Positions 42,701-53,529 of a DNA stretch of 64,000 bases are shown one piece after another; position 1 is the first letter of the stretch, and every line of letters begins with the position of its first letter. A program made the translations under genes and the position numbers. The notes under the pieces were generated by a model. That model saw only the letters and a program-made list of their open reading frames with translations, did no database searches and was not told where the DNA came from. The DNA comes from Leptidea sinapis (lineage: Eukaryota; Arthropoda; Insecta; Lepidoptera; Pieridae), in the NCBI RefSeq assembly GCF_905404315.1, contig NC_066312.1:10341001-10405000 (forward strand). Direction: 5' to 3'.

Positions 42701-45700
42701 CGGGTCTATATCTCTCTTTACCTAGTCATTTACATTAGTAGTTAATATATTTTGTCCTAATAGTTCTCTTATTTCTGATTTTATTCGCTTCCGTAAGGTA
42801 TTATTAATTCTTCATTCGTACTTTGAATCGGTTTCTTTTAATTAGTGGTATAATTGCTGACAACGTGTCATATTTTCTATTGAAGAAAGAAGAATGAAAG
42901 AAAAACATTATAAACACACAAATAACAAAAATGAAACAACTTAAATTATAAAAACGAGTGGTGTTTAAAAGAGGAGCCACTCAGTGTGTTTGTACTCCAA
43001 CACAAATGTGTTGTAACGCTGATCTTCTGTTGCCCCCGCGTGATACATGACTTCGAGGGGAACACGTTGCTCTAATAAAATTTATTGCTATACTTGCATT
43101 ATCAAATAGGTCGTTGAATTATTTCAATGTAATGATCTTTTTTGCCAGGGCTACCCTACATCGCTTTGGTAACGAGAAATGCAGCTACATAATATCGAAT
43201 CTTCGCCTTCACCTTCCTGTCGCTCCCGATGACGCAACAACTTACACGCGTGACCGAAACAAGCTCTAAACAACTTTAACACTTTGATAGTCGAAATTTG
43301 ATAAAGGTCAAAACAAATTGCTTTTGAGTCACGTCCGGTTTTATGGCGATCAGCATTTGTAACAGATGGTCGATTGCAATCCCATCAATTTAATTTCGCA
43401 TTGTGTCAGTTTCTGCAAGGTACCTGAATCGTTGACGAAGCATTTTATAAGATGTGTTAAACATTTAAATATGAAATTTCATTTGTACTTCAGATATTTA
43501 ACAAGAATCAAAAAATTTGAGCTGCAAAAATAACTGAACTGTAATAAAATTTAAGTTGGTACATAAGTGGTTGTCAATTGTATGATAAAAAATAACTATT
43601 CAATATACCCGATATGCCTCTTGATGAATGCAAGAGCATGTCTTAGAACACCATTTGTAGCTTTAGACAAAGATTCAATGTTGTTGAAATGATAAAAGAA
43701 TGAGTCTTTTGATTCTTGTACGGTGTTGCATCGAGATTCATAAAATCGACCCTTGAGAAAACCTCATTTGAGAAATTCCATCGTTGTTAAAAAGGCATAA
43801 AGGCATAAAAGGCATTTATTTTCTCAAAATTGATTCCTTTAGAATTCTTTTTGATGTCATTTCTTATACTACTAGATACTACTACCGCTTCGGAAACAAC
43901 TGGCGCTCTGAGAGAGAAGAAGCGGCGCAAGAAACTCTCCCAGCATTCTTTTTTTTTGCGCTCTTTTCAATAAAAATATACAATATTGTACAGTCGCTAT
44001 AATCACAATCTAGTCCCAGGCTGTCCGATCATTTAGATATTCAGCAGTGGAGTAATAGGATTTACGACAGAGCCATTTTTTTATAAAACATTTAAATTTA
44101 TTTATAGATAATGCCTGAACAGTGGCTGGGACTTTATTGTAGAAGTGTATACATTTACCCTTAAAGCTATTATGTATCTTATGAAGCCTACTAGAATTAG
44201 TTACAAGCAATCCCTTATTTCTAGTGTTATAATAATGAAAATCACTAGGCGTTATATCAGGTCAACAAGGTGGTCAATTAAAAAGACCGTAAGTCTATAT
44301 TGTCATTATTGAATAGAATATGTTTTAATAGATCGTGCTAAAACTAACGAGCCAGAGAACGATGGATAAGAGCTTGAATAAGTCAATCTTCTCTGTAACA
44401 CTTGTACTTATTGTTCTTCTGTACCTTTACTACCGTTGATTACCGATATGAGACACACCGGTCTTATAAAAATCAAGCCAACTGGAAGCTAACATCGAAA
44501 ATGCTGGAAATCCTTTTCACATAATTTTAATTGAGAGCTCCGCGAAACACACATTAGATTTTTGTATATAGCCACAAAAACTATATTTTAATAAAAATTA
44601 TTAATTGCCGTTTATCATTAATAAAGGAGACAAGTTTCGACTGAGCAGAACGGTTACATCTATTTCTGACAATAAATTAAGTTGTACTACATGAAGCACA
44701 AAGTTGTATTTCTCTTTGGTCCAACTATAGGATATAATAATATCAAAGATCGACGTTAAGAACCACCAAATGCAAAAAAAACAGACGTAGTAGGAATGGC
44801 TGGTAAATTATTAACCCGTATACTCATGATATTACCGAAATTTATTGGGTAGACTAGATGGGGTAATTAGAGATATTATACGCATTGAAAAGACCTCCAA
44901 ATATGGAAGGCTTCAGGCCCATGAAGCTTAACAAAGATTTGGATAATATCTAACAATATATTTATAATAATAATATTAAGAAAGTTCTTGCAAATTGACG
45001 AACCCGACATTCCACACAACACATAAATTTAACACACCACACGCTGCATTTACTTGGTTTTAACCCGTAAATGGCAAACCAGCGAGAGGCCAAGAAGAAT
45101 TATCAAATATAAAAGAAATAATACGATAAATACCTTATAAAAACACAACTAATATGAAAATATGTAAACCTGAAGATTAAAAGGCTTATGATATTATTAT
45201 TATATAGAATATCTTTTGAGCAACAACATTAAAATAAAATTTTGCCTTATACTATACAGCTACGTGGCAATAACGACAGTAAAATACTAAATACAATAGA
45301 TAATTAAAAGCCAAGAGTGCAAAATGACCAACGAGCAGTCTAATATATTGAAGTCAATCCAAGTTTGTACTTGTTGAAACTCTGCTAACATTAGGTATGT
45401 AATTTAATGCAACATTCAAACACCCGTAACACACAAGAAGTAGTATTATGTAATAAAAGTGGGAAAAACACCAGGAACTTCGATCTAGATTACAGTGATG
45501 TAAACACCAAGTCAAGTTACTTCTATGGCCACGTCGTAAAAGCGTCGATACATAATAACCCTTGAATCCAACCCGAATGAAAGGTTTGCATTTTGCGTTC
45601 TTTTATGTCGCTTTTTATGATAATTTCTCGATAAATAGTCACAATTACATCGTAGTGATAAAAATAAATTTTGTTATTTCCCGATTAAATGAAGCCCCGA

Positions 45701-47503
45701 CTTTTTATGTCGTAGAAGGTATAAAGGCCCACTCACTGCTTTGGTTTGATCATACAAATCACAAATACTGACATACTTTTATTTCTGACCATATTTCTCT
45801 TAACACCTTTAAATCTAGTATATGCATAATATTTCGTCGAAACGTCTTCTGCCTGAGCATTATTTTTAAGGTATTGTCTGCCATTAACACAAAAAATATC
45901 TTATTAGATTTGCGCCATTTTGATTTATGTTGTGCTTAAAAGCCAGCTAAAAGCTATCAAAGGCAAAGATAGTGCGTTTTTTAGAGATGAATAATCTGCA
46001 CTGAAACAGTAAAATAACTAAGTGATTACGGTTCATTACACCAAACACAGCGAGGTACAAACCAACATACTTATAATTCAGTTTTTCAAGAATCCTGAGT
46101 GGCACTGCATTGTAATGGTTAGGGCGTATCAATTACCATCAACTCAACCTCCTACTCGTCTCGTCCCTTATTTTCATAAAAAAACGAATGTTGCGACCGC
46201 TAGATTAGTGTACTTCAGTTATTTAAGTATAACACATAGAAAAAAACCTTTAGATACATGGGACACACTAAAAGTTTTGCACTTCTAGCTAACCTTCTTA
46301 GTAATAAAAAAAAACAATTGGCTGGAAATAATTCAAATTTGAGAGAGGTCGGGTATCTTTACATGACGAATTTCGTGAAGGGCGGCCCTCAACCGCCGTC
46401 AACGAAAATAATCTGGCTACTGTTAAGCGGCTAATTGAAGATAACCCACGGATTACCAATGAGACAATTCGAGGACTATTGGGGATTGGTATGAGCAAAA
46501 TTCAGAAAATTTTACACAAAGAATTGAAAGTTCAGAAACTTTGTTGTCGTTGGATCCCTCATGAACTGACAGCGGAGCAGAAGCGGGCACGCGTGGAATG
46601 GTGCTCACAGTAGTACGACCACAGACATTCTAATGCTGTTTATGGCATTGTCACAGGAGACGAAACGTGGATTTTTGGGTGTTTGAAAATGAGATCAGGC
46701 CAACAATAGTGAGGCAGGTGAGGAACGTTGGTATAAAAATCTACACAATTCCACTTGAAGATCAAAAGAGTGTTAATGCCGAGTGGTATTCTACCATACG
46801 TTTACCCAGGGTGTTAAAAAAAGTTCGCGAAAGACAAACCAAAAAGCCGCGTTCTCCTACATCATGACAATACTTCTTCCCACACGGCCAACAAAACTAA
46901 GTCATTTTAAGCTTACGAAAAAGTACAACTCGTCACCCATCCTGCACATAGCCCCGACCTAGCACCCAGTATTTTCCTATAAATCAAAGATTTGATGAGA
47001 GGTTTCACTTTTACCAATTCCGAAGAGGCAGTGATAGCGTTCAATCAGCACGTAGAAAACATGCCTTCAGATCTGAGGTCCTTCTGTTTTAAAAAATGGT
47101 TCGATCGCATGTTTTAAATGTAAAGGAGAGTATTGTGAAAAGCAATAAACATGATATTTGGGTTATAACATGTTCTTTTTTTAACAACTTACAAATGTAT
47201 AGGAATAAACCACTTAAAAGTGTAGTCGGGCTAAGCTATTGCAATTTAGTTATATCTCACATAATATTTTATTTGCAGAGCCATAGAGAAGAAAACAAAT
47301 ACTTCACACCCACGACATCAAGAAATTTGGTCAAATGTGTTAATTTGGTGCAATGCATTACTGATACTGTAAAAGCAGAGGGCTTCCTGGGATTATACCG
47401 GGGTCTTAAAGTAACTATTTACAAAGCAGTCTCTCAAAACTTAATAACATTTACAACCTATGAAATGACTTGTTATTGCATAAGAGAATTCAAAAAAAGA
47501 TAG
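36763..47503 (+). CDS. Tpc1: Mitochondrial thiamine pyrophosphate carrier, complete five-exon gene
   Basis: Joined exons: 36763-36996, 39106-39197, 41125-41320, 41861-42076, 47279-47503 (stop TAG). All introns are GT-AG; phases 0, 2, 0, 0 fit exactly, giving 963 nt and 320 residues, the usual SLC25A19 length. Three mitochondrial-carrier signatures P-x-[DE]-x-x-[KR] are present: PLDVIK (32-37), PIEVIR (130-135) and PFDLAK (235-240), one per repeat. The N-terminus MVGY and the segment FWHGHNLGQ followed by a Q-F motif match thiamine pyrophosphate carriers more than other SLC25 members. The protein sits in the inner mitochondrial membrane and imports thiamine pyrophosphate. The small second exon (92 nt) has no ORF-length signal and was found by homology and phase. 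AATAAA lies at 47571-47576. Confidence 0.9.
37087..37360. mobile_element. MITE with long inverted repeats in carrier intron 1
   Basis: The ends TCCCGTAGCACGAATT and AATTCGTGCTACGGGA are exact complements, and about 60 further bases inside each end pair well (AGAGCTTTAGTACACGATTA against TAATCGTGGACTAAAGCTCT). A third copy of the end motif lies at 37186-37203. No coding capacity. Confidence 0.85.
37490..37835 (-). pseudogene. RTE-like reverse transcriptase C-terminal fragment in carrier intron 1
   Basis: Minus-strand reading: SKWTGQDMIRDKKDK, a stop, GRPHLRWEDDIKK, one frameshift, then VVGATWSRKARDRSLWKSLV. It lies antisense to the host gene. Confidence 0.82.
38158..38522 (-). repeat. Interspersed repeat, family J, copy 2 (intron 1)
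   Basis: Inverted relative to the copy at 10257-10618, with few differences, so both are fairly young. Confidence 0.8.
38885..39022 (-). repeat. SINE-like repeat, family A fragment
   Basis: Only the A-rich end through the hairpin; it stops 84 bp before the second carrier exon. Confidence 0.75.
39223..39400 (-). pseudogene. LINE family B tail, minus copy (carrier intron 2)
   Basis: Begins at the A-rich end (TTTTATGGATAAGGAGGACC) and runs about 180 bp in minus orientation; diverged. Confidence 0.7.
39505..39748 (+). pseudogene. LINE family B, rearranged plus copy
   Basis: The first 45 bp (39505-39550) are inverted relative to the rest: they read TCGTGCGAAGGTGGAATTCGG-like text on the plus strand. 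From 39585 the copy is in plus orientation to the A tail. 5' inversion during target-primed reverse transcription would explain this. Confidence 0.65.
39755..40940. other. Carrier intron 2, no feature
   Basis: AT-rich. Words near 40560-40800 (AACTGACCCGACCCTGTTTT, GACAGACAGACGCC) look like an old Helitron-type repeat. Confidence 0.4.
40945..41015 (+). repeat. (TTCAAA) LINE 3' fragment
   Basis: Same text as 7507-7577. Confidence 0.6.
41418..41844 (+). pseudogene. LINE family B filling carrier intron 3
   Basis: A 427-bp sense copy takes up most of the 540-bp intron. Its A-rich end stops 16 bp before the first base of the fourth exon. It has the HHLDVCRSS-like, DFLPRT and GTF-K segments and several indels. 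Confidence 0.82.
42150..42372 (+). repeat. SINE-like repeat, family A, both ends damaged
   Basis: Lacks the first about 60 bp and the A tail; in carrier intron 4. Confidence 0.75.
42380..42760 (-). pseudogene. Non-LTR retrotransposon C-terminal fragment
   Basis: Minus-strand reading: KIAGKRGVERRKKS, stop, then KTVQELFQGAMDKEEF-like text across a shift. This is the G-x-R-R-K/R-S-W-L tail of RTE-like elements. Carrier intron 4. Confidence 0.65.
43795..44275 (-). pseudogene. LINE family D, C-terminus plus 3' UTR
   Basis: Minus strand encodes LVTNSSRLHKIHNSFKGKC then HFYNKVPATVQAL and KSYYSTAEYLNDRTAWD and a stop, the ORF2 tail of a non-LTR element, followed by a 3' UTR shared with 54863-55155 and 35655-35830. 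This short coding piece is open. Confidence 0.8.
44280..46070. other. Carrier intron 4, no feature
   Basis: AT-rich, no coding segment or repeat match seen; ORF 45562-45771 has no support. Confidence 0.45.
46078..46182 (+). repeat. SINE-like repeat, family A, 3' 105 bp
   Basis: From the second hairpin arm to the A-rich end. Confidence 0.75.
46318..47111 (+). pseudogene. Mariner transposase pseudogene in carrier intron 4
   Basis: Plus-strand text reads from the second helix-turn-helix (NLATVKRLIEDNPRITNETI, GMSKIQKILHKEL) through WIPHELTAEQKRARVEWC, the first catalytic Asp in VTGDETWIF, the HDN..SH region after a shift, and the C-terminal KWFDRM. TAG at 46612-46614 and several frameshifts kill it. 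Terminal repeats were not found. Confidence 0.88.
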
Positions 47504-47600
47504 GTTAATATGTAAGCAGCTGCCACTTAATTTTATTAAACTAAATTATTTAATTCATCTGTTATTAACTAATAAAGTGTTGCCAAGTTTAAGTATGTTT
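47504..47600 (+). terminator. Carrier 3' UTR and polyadenylation signal
   Basis: AATAAA at 47571-47576, 68 bp after the stop, followed by T-rich text near 47595. Confidence 0.65.
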
Positions 47601-47654
47601 TATTTATGCTTAGGCATTATCGATTAAAATCTTAATTTCCTAAACAGTTTGTTA

Positions 47655-47770
47655 TTTTTAAGTGATAACCCTCTCTTTCTCTCTCTCTCTCTCTCTATCC
47701 TCTCTAGTTCTGGGATTAAGTATACAAATTTAATTAGTACCAAAATAAATGGAGGATGCGGGATTGATCC
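47655..47770 (-). repeat. tRNA-bearing repeat, copy 3, with CT microsatellite
   Basis: AAGTGATAACCCTCTCTTTC matches the left arm of copy 1, but a (CT)n run has grown at 47672-47698. GGATGCGGGATTGATCC is the start of the tRNA-like core, which then breaks off. Confidence 0.6.
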
Positions 47771-47787
47771 GTAAATGGACTTGAAAA

Positions 47788-47844
47788 TTTTTGAACACAA
47801 GCTACTCATGAACGTAATGTTCATGAGTAGCTTGTGTTCAAAAA
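47788..47844. repeat. Perfect foldback: 26-bp arms, 5-nt loop
   Basis: Arms 47788-47813 and 47819-47844 are exact reverse complements (core ACACAAGCTACTCATGAAC) around GTAAT. It directly follows the broken tRNA-bearing repeat. Confidence 0.95.
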
Positions 47845-48026
47845 TGTAGCGTAGTTCTTCTGAAGCTAAAATAATATTTTGTGTGACCAAAAGTGCTATT
47901 GCATTACTCGAGAATTTTCATCTGTCTTTGTATTGTAATTATTTAAATATTTACACACCTTTTACCTATATTTAATACGATATACAAACTTAAGCATATA
48001 AACATCCATATTCATTTTATAAATAA

Positions 48027-48358
48027 CTAACTGACCCAGCAAACGTTGTATTGCCATATAAAGAAATAAATAAAAAAATCCATTGCCATCTCGCAACCCT
48101 ATTGCGGATCGTGGATGTAACAGAATAATATAAAAATTGCGATAGAAAAATAGGTAGACGGGTGAAAATTTGAATATGTATGTTTTTTTTAAAGTTGTAT
48201 CATAAAAAAATAAAAATGAATAATTTATCTAAAAATTAAAAAAAAAACATTTCGGGGTGGACTACCCTTAACATTTAGGGGGATGAAAAATATGTCCGAT
48301 TCTCAGACCTACCCATTTCGGAGGAGTAACGCGACACGAGAATTTTATATATTAGATG
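48027..48358 (-). mobile_element. Helitron/LEP1-like element
   Basis: Minus orientation, from CTGACCCAGCAAACGTTG to the GGAGGAGTAACGCGACACGAGAATT end, with an insertion of AT-rich text compared with 25918-26222. Confidence 0.7.
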
Positions 48359-48425
48359 TACCTACCGGGATTCGAAACCGGGATCTCTAGTTGAGTAGAA
48401 AGGATCACTAACTGGGTATACAAGT
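48359..48425 (-). repeat. tRNA-derived SINE head, family K fragment
   Basis: CCTACCGGGATTCGAAACCGGGA is a B box in minus orientation, as in 52945-52860. Inserted at or next to the Helitron start. Confidence 0.7.
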
Positions 48426-48429
48426 AAAA

Positions 48430-49235
48430 AAAAATTAACAATATATTTTACAATACTATGATTACATAAAATTAAAAGTAAAAAATACTTATAATATTTG
48501 TATCCCACTAGGCTCTAACTAACAACCGTTCATTTTAAATAGCTTTCAAACATTTCGATGTCAGTATTTAACAATAGCTTTGATGCAAAGAAAAACATTG
48601 AAGTTTGAATATTTAGTTAACTCGGAGTTATTATTCAAATTATTTATAGAACGCGCGAGCAAACCTAAAAAATACAATATATTATTTAAATCAACGCCAT
48701 ACTAAGACTTCCGCCACTGTTACGCATTGGAACAGTGACGCAACTATGGAATAAGTAGTTCATTACGTATAATCTATGCGTATAAGATATTAAGTCTGAA
48801 TTGCTTGCATTGATTCCTCAATTTTAAGCTCAGATTAAAGATTTTAACATAGGTTAATTAATATATTATTAATAGTCTGTCACATATATATTATGTTATG
48901 AATACAGATATTTAAAATGAGCAACTCGAATGATAGTCTTCTTTGAGCTTCGCCTACGTATTGTATTAGAGATAATTAGATTTATTTTAACTAAATAAGT
49001 TTTTGTGCATTGCTTAGTTTCCTTTCAACTATACATTTAGTTATTTAATTATACTTTTTTATTTATTAGTGTTGTAATACTTCATTGTATAAAGAAAAGT
49101 ATCGCTTGTCATTATTTTCGATTTATAGATAAATTGCATTTAGGACAATGTGGCACCGTACGAAATTCAATAAATTGAAGTTCTTTTTGAGAACGTGAAT
49201 AACACACATCGATACCAACAAAATAAATACAGCTC
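48430..49235. other. No gene seen
   Basis: AT-rich, nothing recognised. Confidence 0.45.
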
Positions 49236-49239
49236 TATA

Positions 49240-49490
49240 GGGAGTTACTTACCTGGTGTCTGTTTGGTTACGCAACCCATTTGGTAGCGCAACCAGCTCA
49301 GACGCGTCATGACTCTGGTGTCTGTATGGTGTCTATATGGTATCTATATGGTGTCTATATGGTATCTATATGGTATCTATATGGTATCTATATGGTATCT
49401 ATATGGTGTCTATTTTGGTAGCTTACGGACACCACGTTGGCGCGACTGACAGCTGGTATCGTGGTGTCTCGGTGAAATATAGAGATAAGA
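49240..49490 (+). repeat. Repeat family M, copy 2, with 11-bp minisatellite
   Basis: Nine 11-bp units from 49317 to 49415, alternating GGTGTCTATAT and GGTATCTATAT. The flanks ATTTGGTAGCGCAACCAG and TTGGTAGCTTACGGACACCA belong to the repeat also seen inverted at 13690-13830. Confidence 0.85.
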
Positions 49491-49754
49491 GACTGTTTGT
49501 AATGGGAAAATAACAGCTGTTTATTATTATCATATGTGAATTTTATTTTGTCTATTTAAAACCACCAGTAGACTAAATTTTGTCTGTTTATCTGAATCTC
49601 CATTGCAGCTGGACTTATCCAATCTATTATTATTTTTGGGTCAGCTTAGACCAATCAAACATGGTAGTAAGTAATCATACCTTGGCACTCTAGTTACACC
49701 AGAATTCTAGTGTTTCGCTGTAGAATGGAAGCATTTATAATTTTATTTACTATT

Positions 49755-49833
49755 ATTTTTTATGAAAATACGGGACGGGAAGAGCAGAACGTTCAGCTGA
49801 TGGCAATTGATACGCCCTGTCCATTACAACGCC
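49755..49833 (-). repeat. SINE-like repeat, family A, 79-bp fragment
   Basis: A-rich end and following about 60 bp only. Confidence 0.7.
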
Positions 49834-49900
49834 ATCCAGCATTCACTGAATGCTGTTGTTGAATTTTCGACCTAAATTTTACTTAAGACTTAATGACTTA

Positions 49901-50038
49901 CCCCCTTATTCATAAAAGTCTGCTAACTTAAGGCATTGCTAATTCTCACTCTGTCTTCTTCTATTGATCTAAGTCAGAATGAGAAAACACACTCCTTAGC
50001 GGCTGTTTAAAGTTAGTGGACCATTATGAATAAGGGGG
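49901..50038. mobile_element. Foldback MITE, family H, copy 2
   Basis: Ends CCCCCTTATTCATAA and TTATGAATAAGGGGG are exact complements, flanked by TA at 49899-49900 and 50039-50040. Confidence 0.88.
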
Positions 50039-50214
50039 TACATCTGAGATTTATAGAACGTACTTAGACTTTACTTACGTAAAACTTAGCAGAGTGTAAG
50101 CTTAGCATAATCTTTGATTTTGTTTTTATAGTCATTTGACAGCTGAAATTATAATGAGCTTAAGGTAAGCATGACAGCTTAATGTCATTTTAATGGCGTT
50201 TTAAATCAAAACAG

Positions 50215-50900
50215 AGTCGAGATCACTCCTCTAACTGCCAAAGCCTGTATTGACATACTTGGCGTCGATATATCGAGCGACGTTCAGTTCCGTGGTCACT
50301 TGGAAGAGAAGGTCAAACTGGCCTCTAAAAAGCTAAGTGTACTCAGTAAGGCGAGATAGTACTTCTCTATAAGCCACCGCCTGCAACTATATAAGGCGCA
50401 AATTCGGCCTCAGAAACTGTTCTCACCTCTGGACGGGTGCTCTCCAGTACCAGCTTCTTCAATTTGACCGCATACAACGAAGAGCGGCTCCAATCATCGA
50501 CGATCAAGTCATCTCCGATCGACTTGATTCTTTGGCGTTGCATTGAGATGTGGATTCTCTCTGCATGTTCTACCGCATTTATCACGGGGAGTGCTCAGAG
50601 GGGCTGTTCGGGTTGATTCCAGCAGCCAAATTCCACCACCCGACATTACGTGCAAAGTACCACCCGCATCACGTTGACGTGTTGCATTCCACAACCGTTT
50701 TGGAGGAAATTTCTGGCCTCACACACCCACTTTGTGGAATCAAATACCGGCTGCGGTTTTCCCGAACCGACAAGACTTAGGGACCTTCAAGAGAAGAGCA
50801 TACTCCCCTTAAAGGCCGGCAACGCATCTCTTGACACCTGATGTTGCGGATTCCATGGATGGTTGCCTCACCTCTCCCCAACCCGTGAAAGAAAAAAAAA
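50215..50900 (+). pseudogene. CR1/Jockey-like LINE, longest coding remnant (about 685 bp)
   Basis: Plus-strand pieces: ITPLTAKACIDILGVDISSD then HLEEKVKLASKKLSVLSKAR, a stop, SHRLQLYKAQIRP, later LCMFYRIYHGECSEGLFGLI and KYHPHHVDVLHSTT, ending in A-run text at 50891. This covers the thumb-to-C-terminus of a non-LTR reverse transcriptase. It is related to family B but not the same subfamily. Confidence 0.85.
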
Positions 50901-51189
50901 AAAGTCTAAGTCGTTGTATATATCTCAACTGACTTTACTGATACTAATTTCTAAAACGGAGCTGAGTATAAACTTATTATTGATTTTTGACGGCTGAAGT
51001 TATACTGAGGTTAAGCTAAGACAGCTCAATGCAAAAGTCAAGTTCGCATTTTGTCACACTCAGTTAAGCTTTACGTATGTAAAGTCTAAGCAAAGTCTAA
51101 GTACGGTCTATCTCAGCTGTAGAGTGTTAGAAAGAGCGTTCATTTACATTTATATGCACTTTGCGGAGTAATATTGGTTTGTGGGCCTG

Positions 51190-51511
51190 TAAGGCAGTGG
51201 GAGGCCCCTTTGCACAGGATAGGGCTAGATAATGAGTACCACAACGCGCCTATTTCTGCCGTGGAACCGTAATGTGTAAACATTACTGTGTTTCGGTCTG
51301 AAGGGCGCCGTAGCTAGTGAAATTGCTGAGCAAATGAGACTTAACATTTTATGTCTCAAGTTGACGAGCGCAATAATTGTAGTGCCGCTCAGAATTTTTG
51401 GGTTTTTCAAGAATCCTGAGGGGCACTGCATTGTAATGGGCAGGGCGTATCAATTACCATCAGCTGAACGTCCAGCTGGTCTCGTCCCTTATTATCATAA
51501 AAAAAAATTGT
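51190..51511 (+). repeat. SINE-like repeat, family A, full length
   Basis: From GGCAGTGGGAGGCCCC to the A run. The hairpin arms GTGCCGCTCAG (51383) and CTGAGGGGCAC (51416) are nearly exact. Confidence 0.87.
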
Positions 51512-51514
51512 TTA

Positions 51515-52345
51515 TTGACATGGAAAGAGAATAAAAAAAATGCACATACAAAAACACGACAGTATATTTTCTTTGGCTACTATATACAATAAGGTACGCT
51601 TTGTGGTAACGTGAGATTGAAATCCTTGAAATCTTCCAACTGATCATTCGTAGACATGCTTAGATGTATAATTGAGAGAGAGGATTTTATTTACATAACA
51701 AAGAGTTAACTAACTAAGTAGATATACCTGGAATAAAAAGAAAATAGTTATTAAGTGTTCACACATCATTATTAAAACTACATAATATAAGGTTATTCAT
51801 GTGCTATTTTCCATAACGTCTGCCGTTACTAATAACTTATTGATCTTTGAAGCTTTTTATGTACTGTGTTGACTGTGCAATGATGAAATAGTATTTTAGT
51901 TTTATTAATATATTATTGAAAATAAGTCTTAAAAATAAATTGAATTTTAAATATAATGAAATTTCAAATTTCAACACTAAAAGTTCTGTTTACACCTCTA
52001 TCGGCAGTCTCTACAATTCCCAATTTTTTTTTATTTATAGACTTACAAATAAATATATATGTGCGTATTATTAAATTTACATTGCGTCATAAACGGAAAA
52101 TGCTTATAACAGGAATAATATGGCCACTCTAGGTTCTAATGGAATTAGAAGCCATCTCGAATTAGAATGAAATACGAGACTATTCAATACAAGCTAACTA
52201 AGCATTTATCCTCAGATAACCCAGATTGTAATTGGAATATATTATGTAACTCGAAGATAGTCATAACTTCGTTGTTCGACATATCTCCGAGAATTATTAT
52301 TGAAAATATTTAGTCTATATATTATTATCTATTTTACCATGTAAC
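51515..52345. other. No gene seen
   Basis: AT-rich, no repeat match. Confidence 0.45.
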
Positions 52346-52349
52346 CTGT

Positions 52350-52610
52350 ATAGCCGAGTGGTTAGCGATCCTACCTACTAAGCTAGAGGTCCCGGGTTCG
52401 AATCCCGGTAGGTGCAAGCATTTATATGATGAATATAGATGTTTGTTTCCGAGTCATGGATCTTTAAATGTATTTATGTATGTTTATATGAATATATGTA
52501 TATTTAAGTAAGTATATTGTATTAAATATATCATTGGCTTGTAACCCATAACACAGGCTTAACTTGGGGCAAGATAATTTGTGTAAAAAGTGTGTCAATA
52601 TTTTTACTAT
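52350..52610 (+). repeat. tRNA-derived SINE, family K, plus copy
   Basis: Pol III A box TAGCCGAGTGGTTAG (52352-52366) and B box GGTTCGAATCC (52395-52405) with a perfect CCGGG/CCCGG T-stem, then about 200 bp of body ending GTGTCAATATTTTTAC. A pseudo-tRNA head rather than a tRNA gene: no acceptor stem closes. Confidence 0.8.
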
Positions 52611-52679
52611 GTATTTTAAAAGGAGAATCATCGAACTTATGTTTTGTATTCGATTTTAATTTTATGGTCTAAAATAATA

Positions 52680-52945
52680 ATAATAATATTGACACACTTT
52701 AACACATTATCTTGGCCTAAACTAGGCATAGCCTTATACTATGGGTACAGCACAACGATATATTAAATACAATATACTTACTAGAATATACATAAGTACA
52801 TATATATTAAATTAAACATCCGTGACTCGGAAACAAGCATTCTTATTCAGCATATAAATGATTGCACCTACCGGGATTCGAACCCGGGACCTCTAGCTTA
52901 GTAGTTAGGGTCTCTAACCATTCGGCTATATGTTCGTCTATAAAT
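52680..52945 (-). repeat. tRNA-derived SINE, family K, minus copy
   Basis: Same body and head in minus orientation; B box at about 52877-52887. It faces 52350-52610 tail to tail with an 70-bp spacer. Confidence 0.8.
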
Positions 52946-53375
52946 GATGACACTCCTACATTCTGTGCTAAATTATTTCGAATGTCAACAAATTTGAAGC
53001 CAACCCATAGTCCATCGTTCAAAAGGCAAGAAATGTGGTTGCTACCCTCCGATCACCGTAATGTACGTCATTTACCGGCACTGAGTAAAATAAAAGTTGG
53101 ATTCACGTAATATTTATGTATAGTAACTTGTATATTTCACAAATTCTGTGTTGCAATTCTTTAATAATGATTCTATGTGATGGAGTAACGTGTTCATCCT
53201 AGTATGAACCAGATCTAGGTCTGGTTACCCATGCGTACGTAATAGATATGTTACTCAACGTTACATATTTTTGTGTTTTTATAACGGATAGAGAAACATT
53301 TTCAATCATTTGAAATATAAGTCAATTTATAAATTTTATGCGCTGTCTAAATTTCAATAATCTATATTAAATATT

Positions 53376-53420
53376 AAATATTTCTAGTATAAAACCCAAA
53401 GTTTTATACTAGAAATATTT
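53376..53420. repeat. Perfect foldback: 20-bp arms, 5-nt loop
   Basis: Arms 53376-53395 and 53401-53420 are exact reverse complements (core TTCTAGTATAAAAC) around CCAAA. No surrounding element recognised. Confidence 0.95.
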
Positions 53421-53529
53421 GTATACATTATCTTATACTTTTATATAATTATGTTATACTATTTTTATTTTATTTTTTATTTTTCCTTCGAGATCGAATC
53501 AGAATTGAGAAGATCCGTATGAAAATCAA

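Noticed and set aside
52350..52425. Functional tRNA gene
   Set aside because: B box is perfect but no 7-bp acceptor stem closes; it is a SINE head with a matching minus copy nearby.
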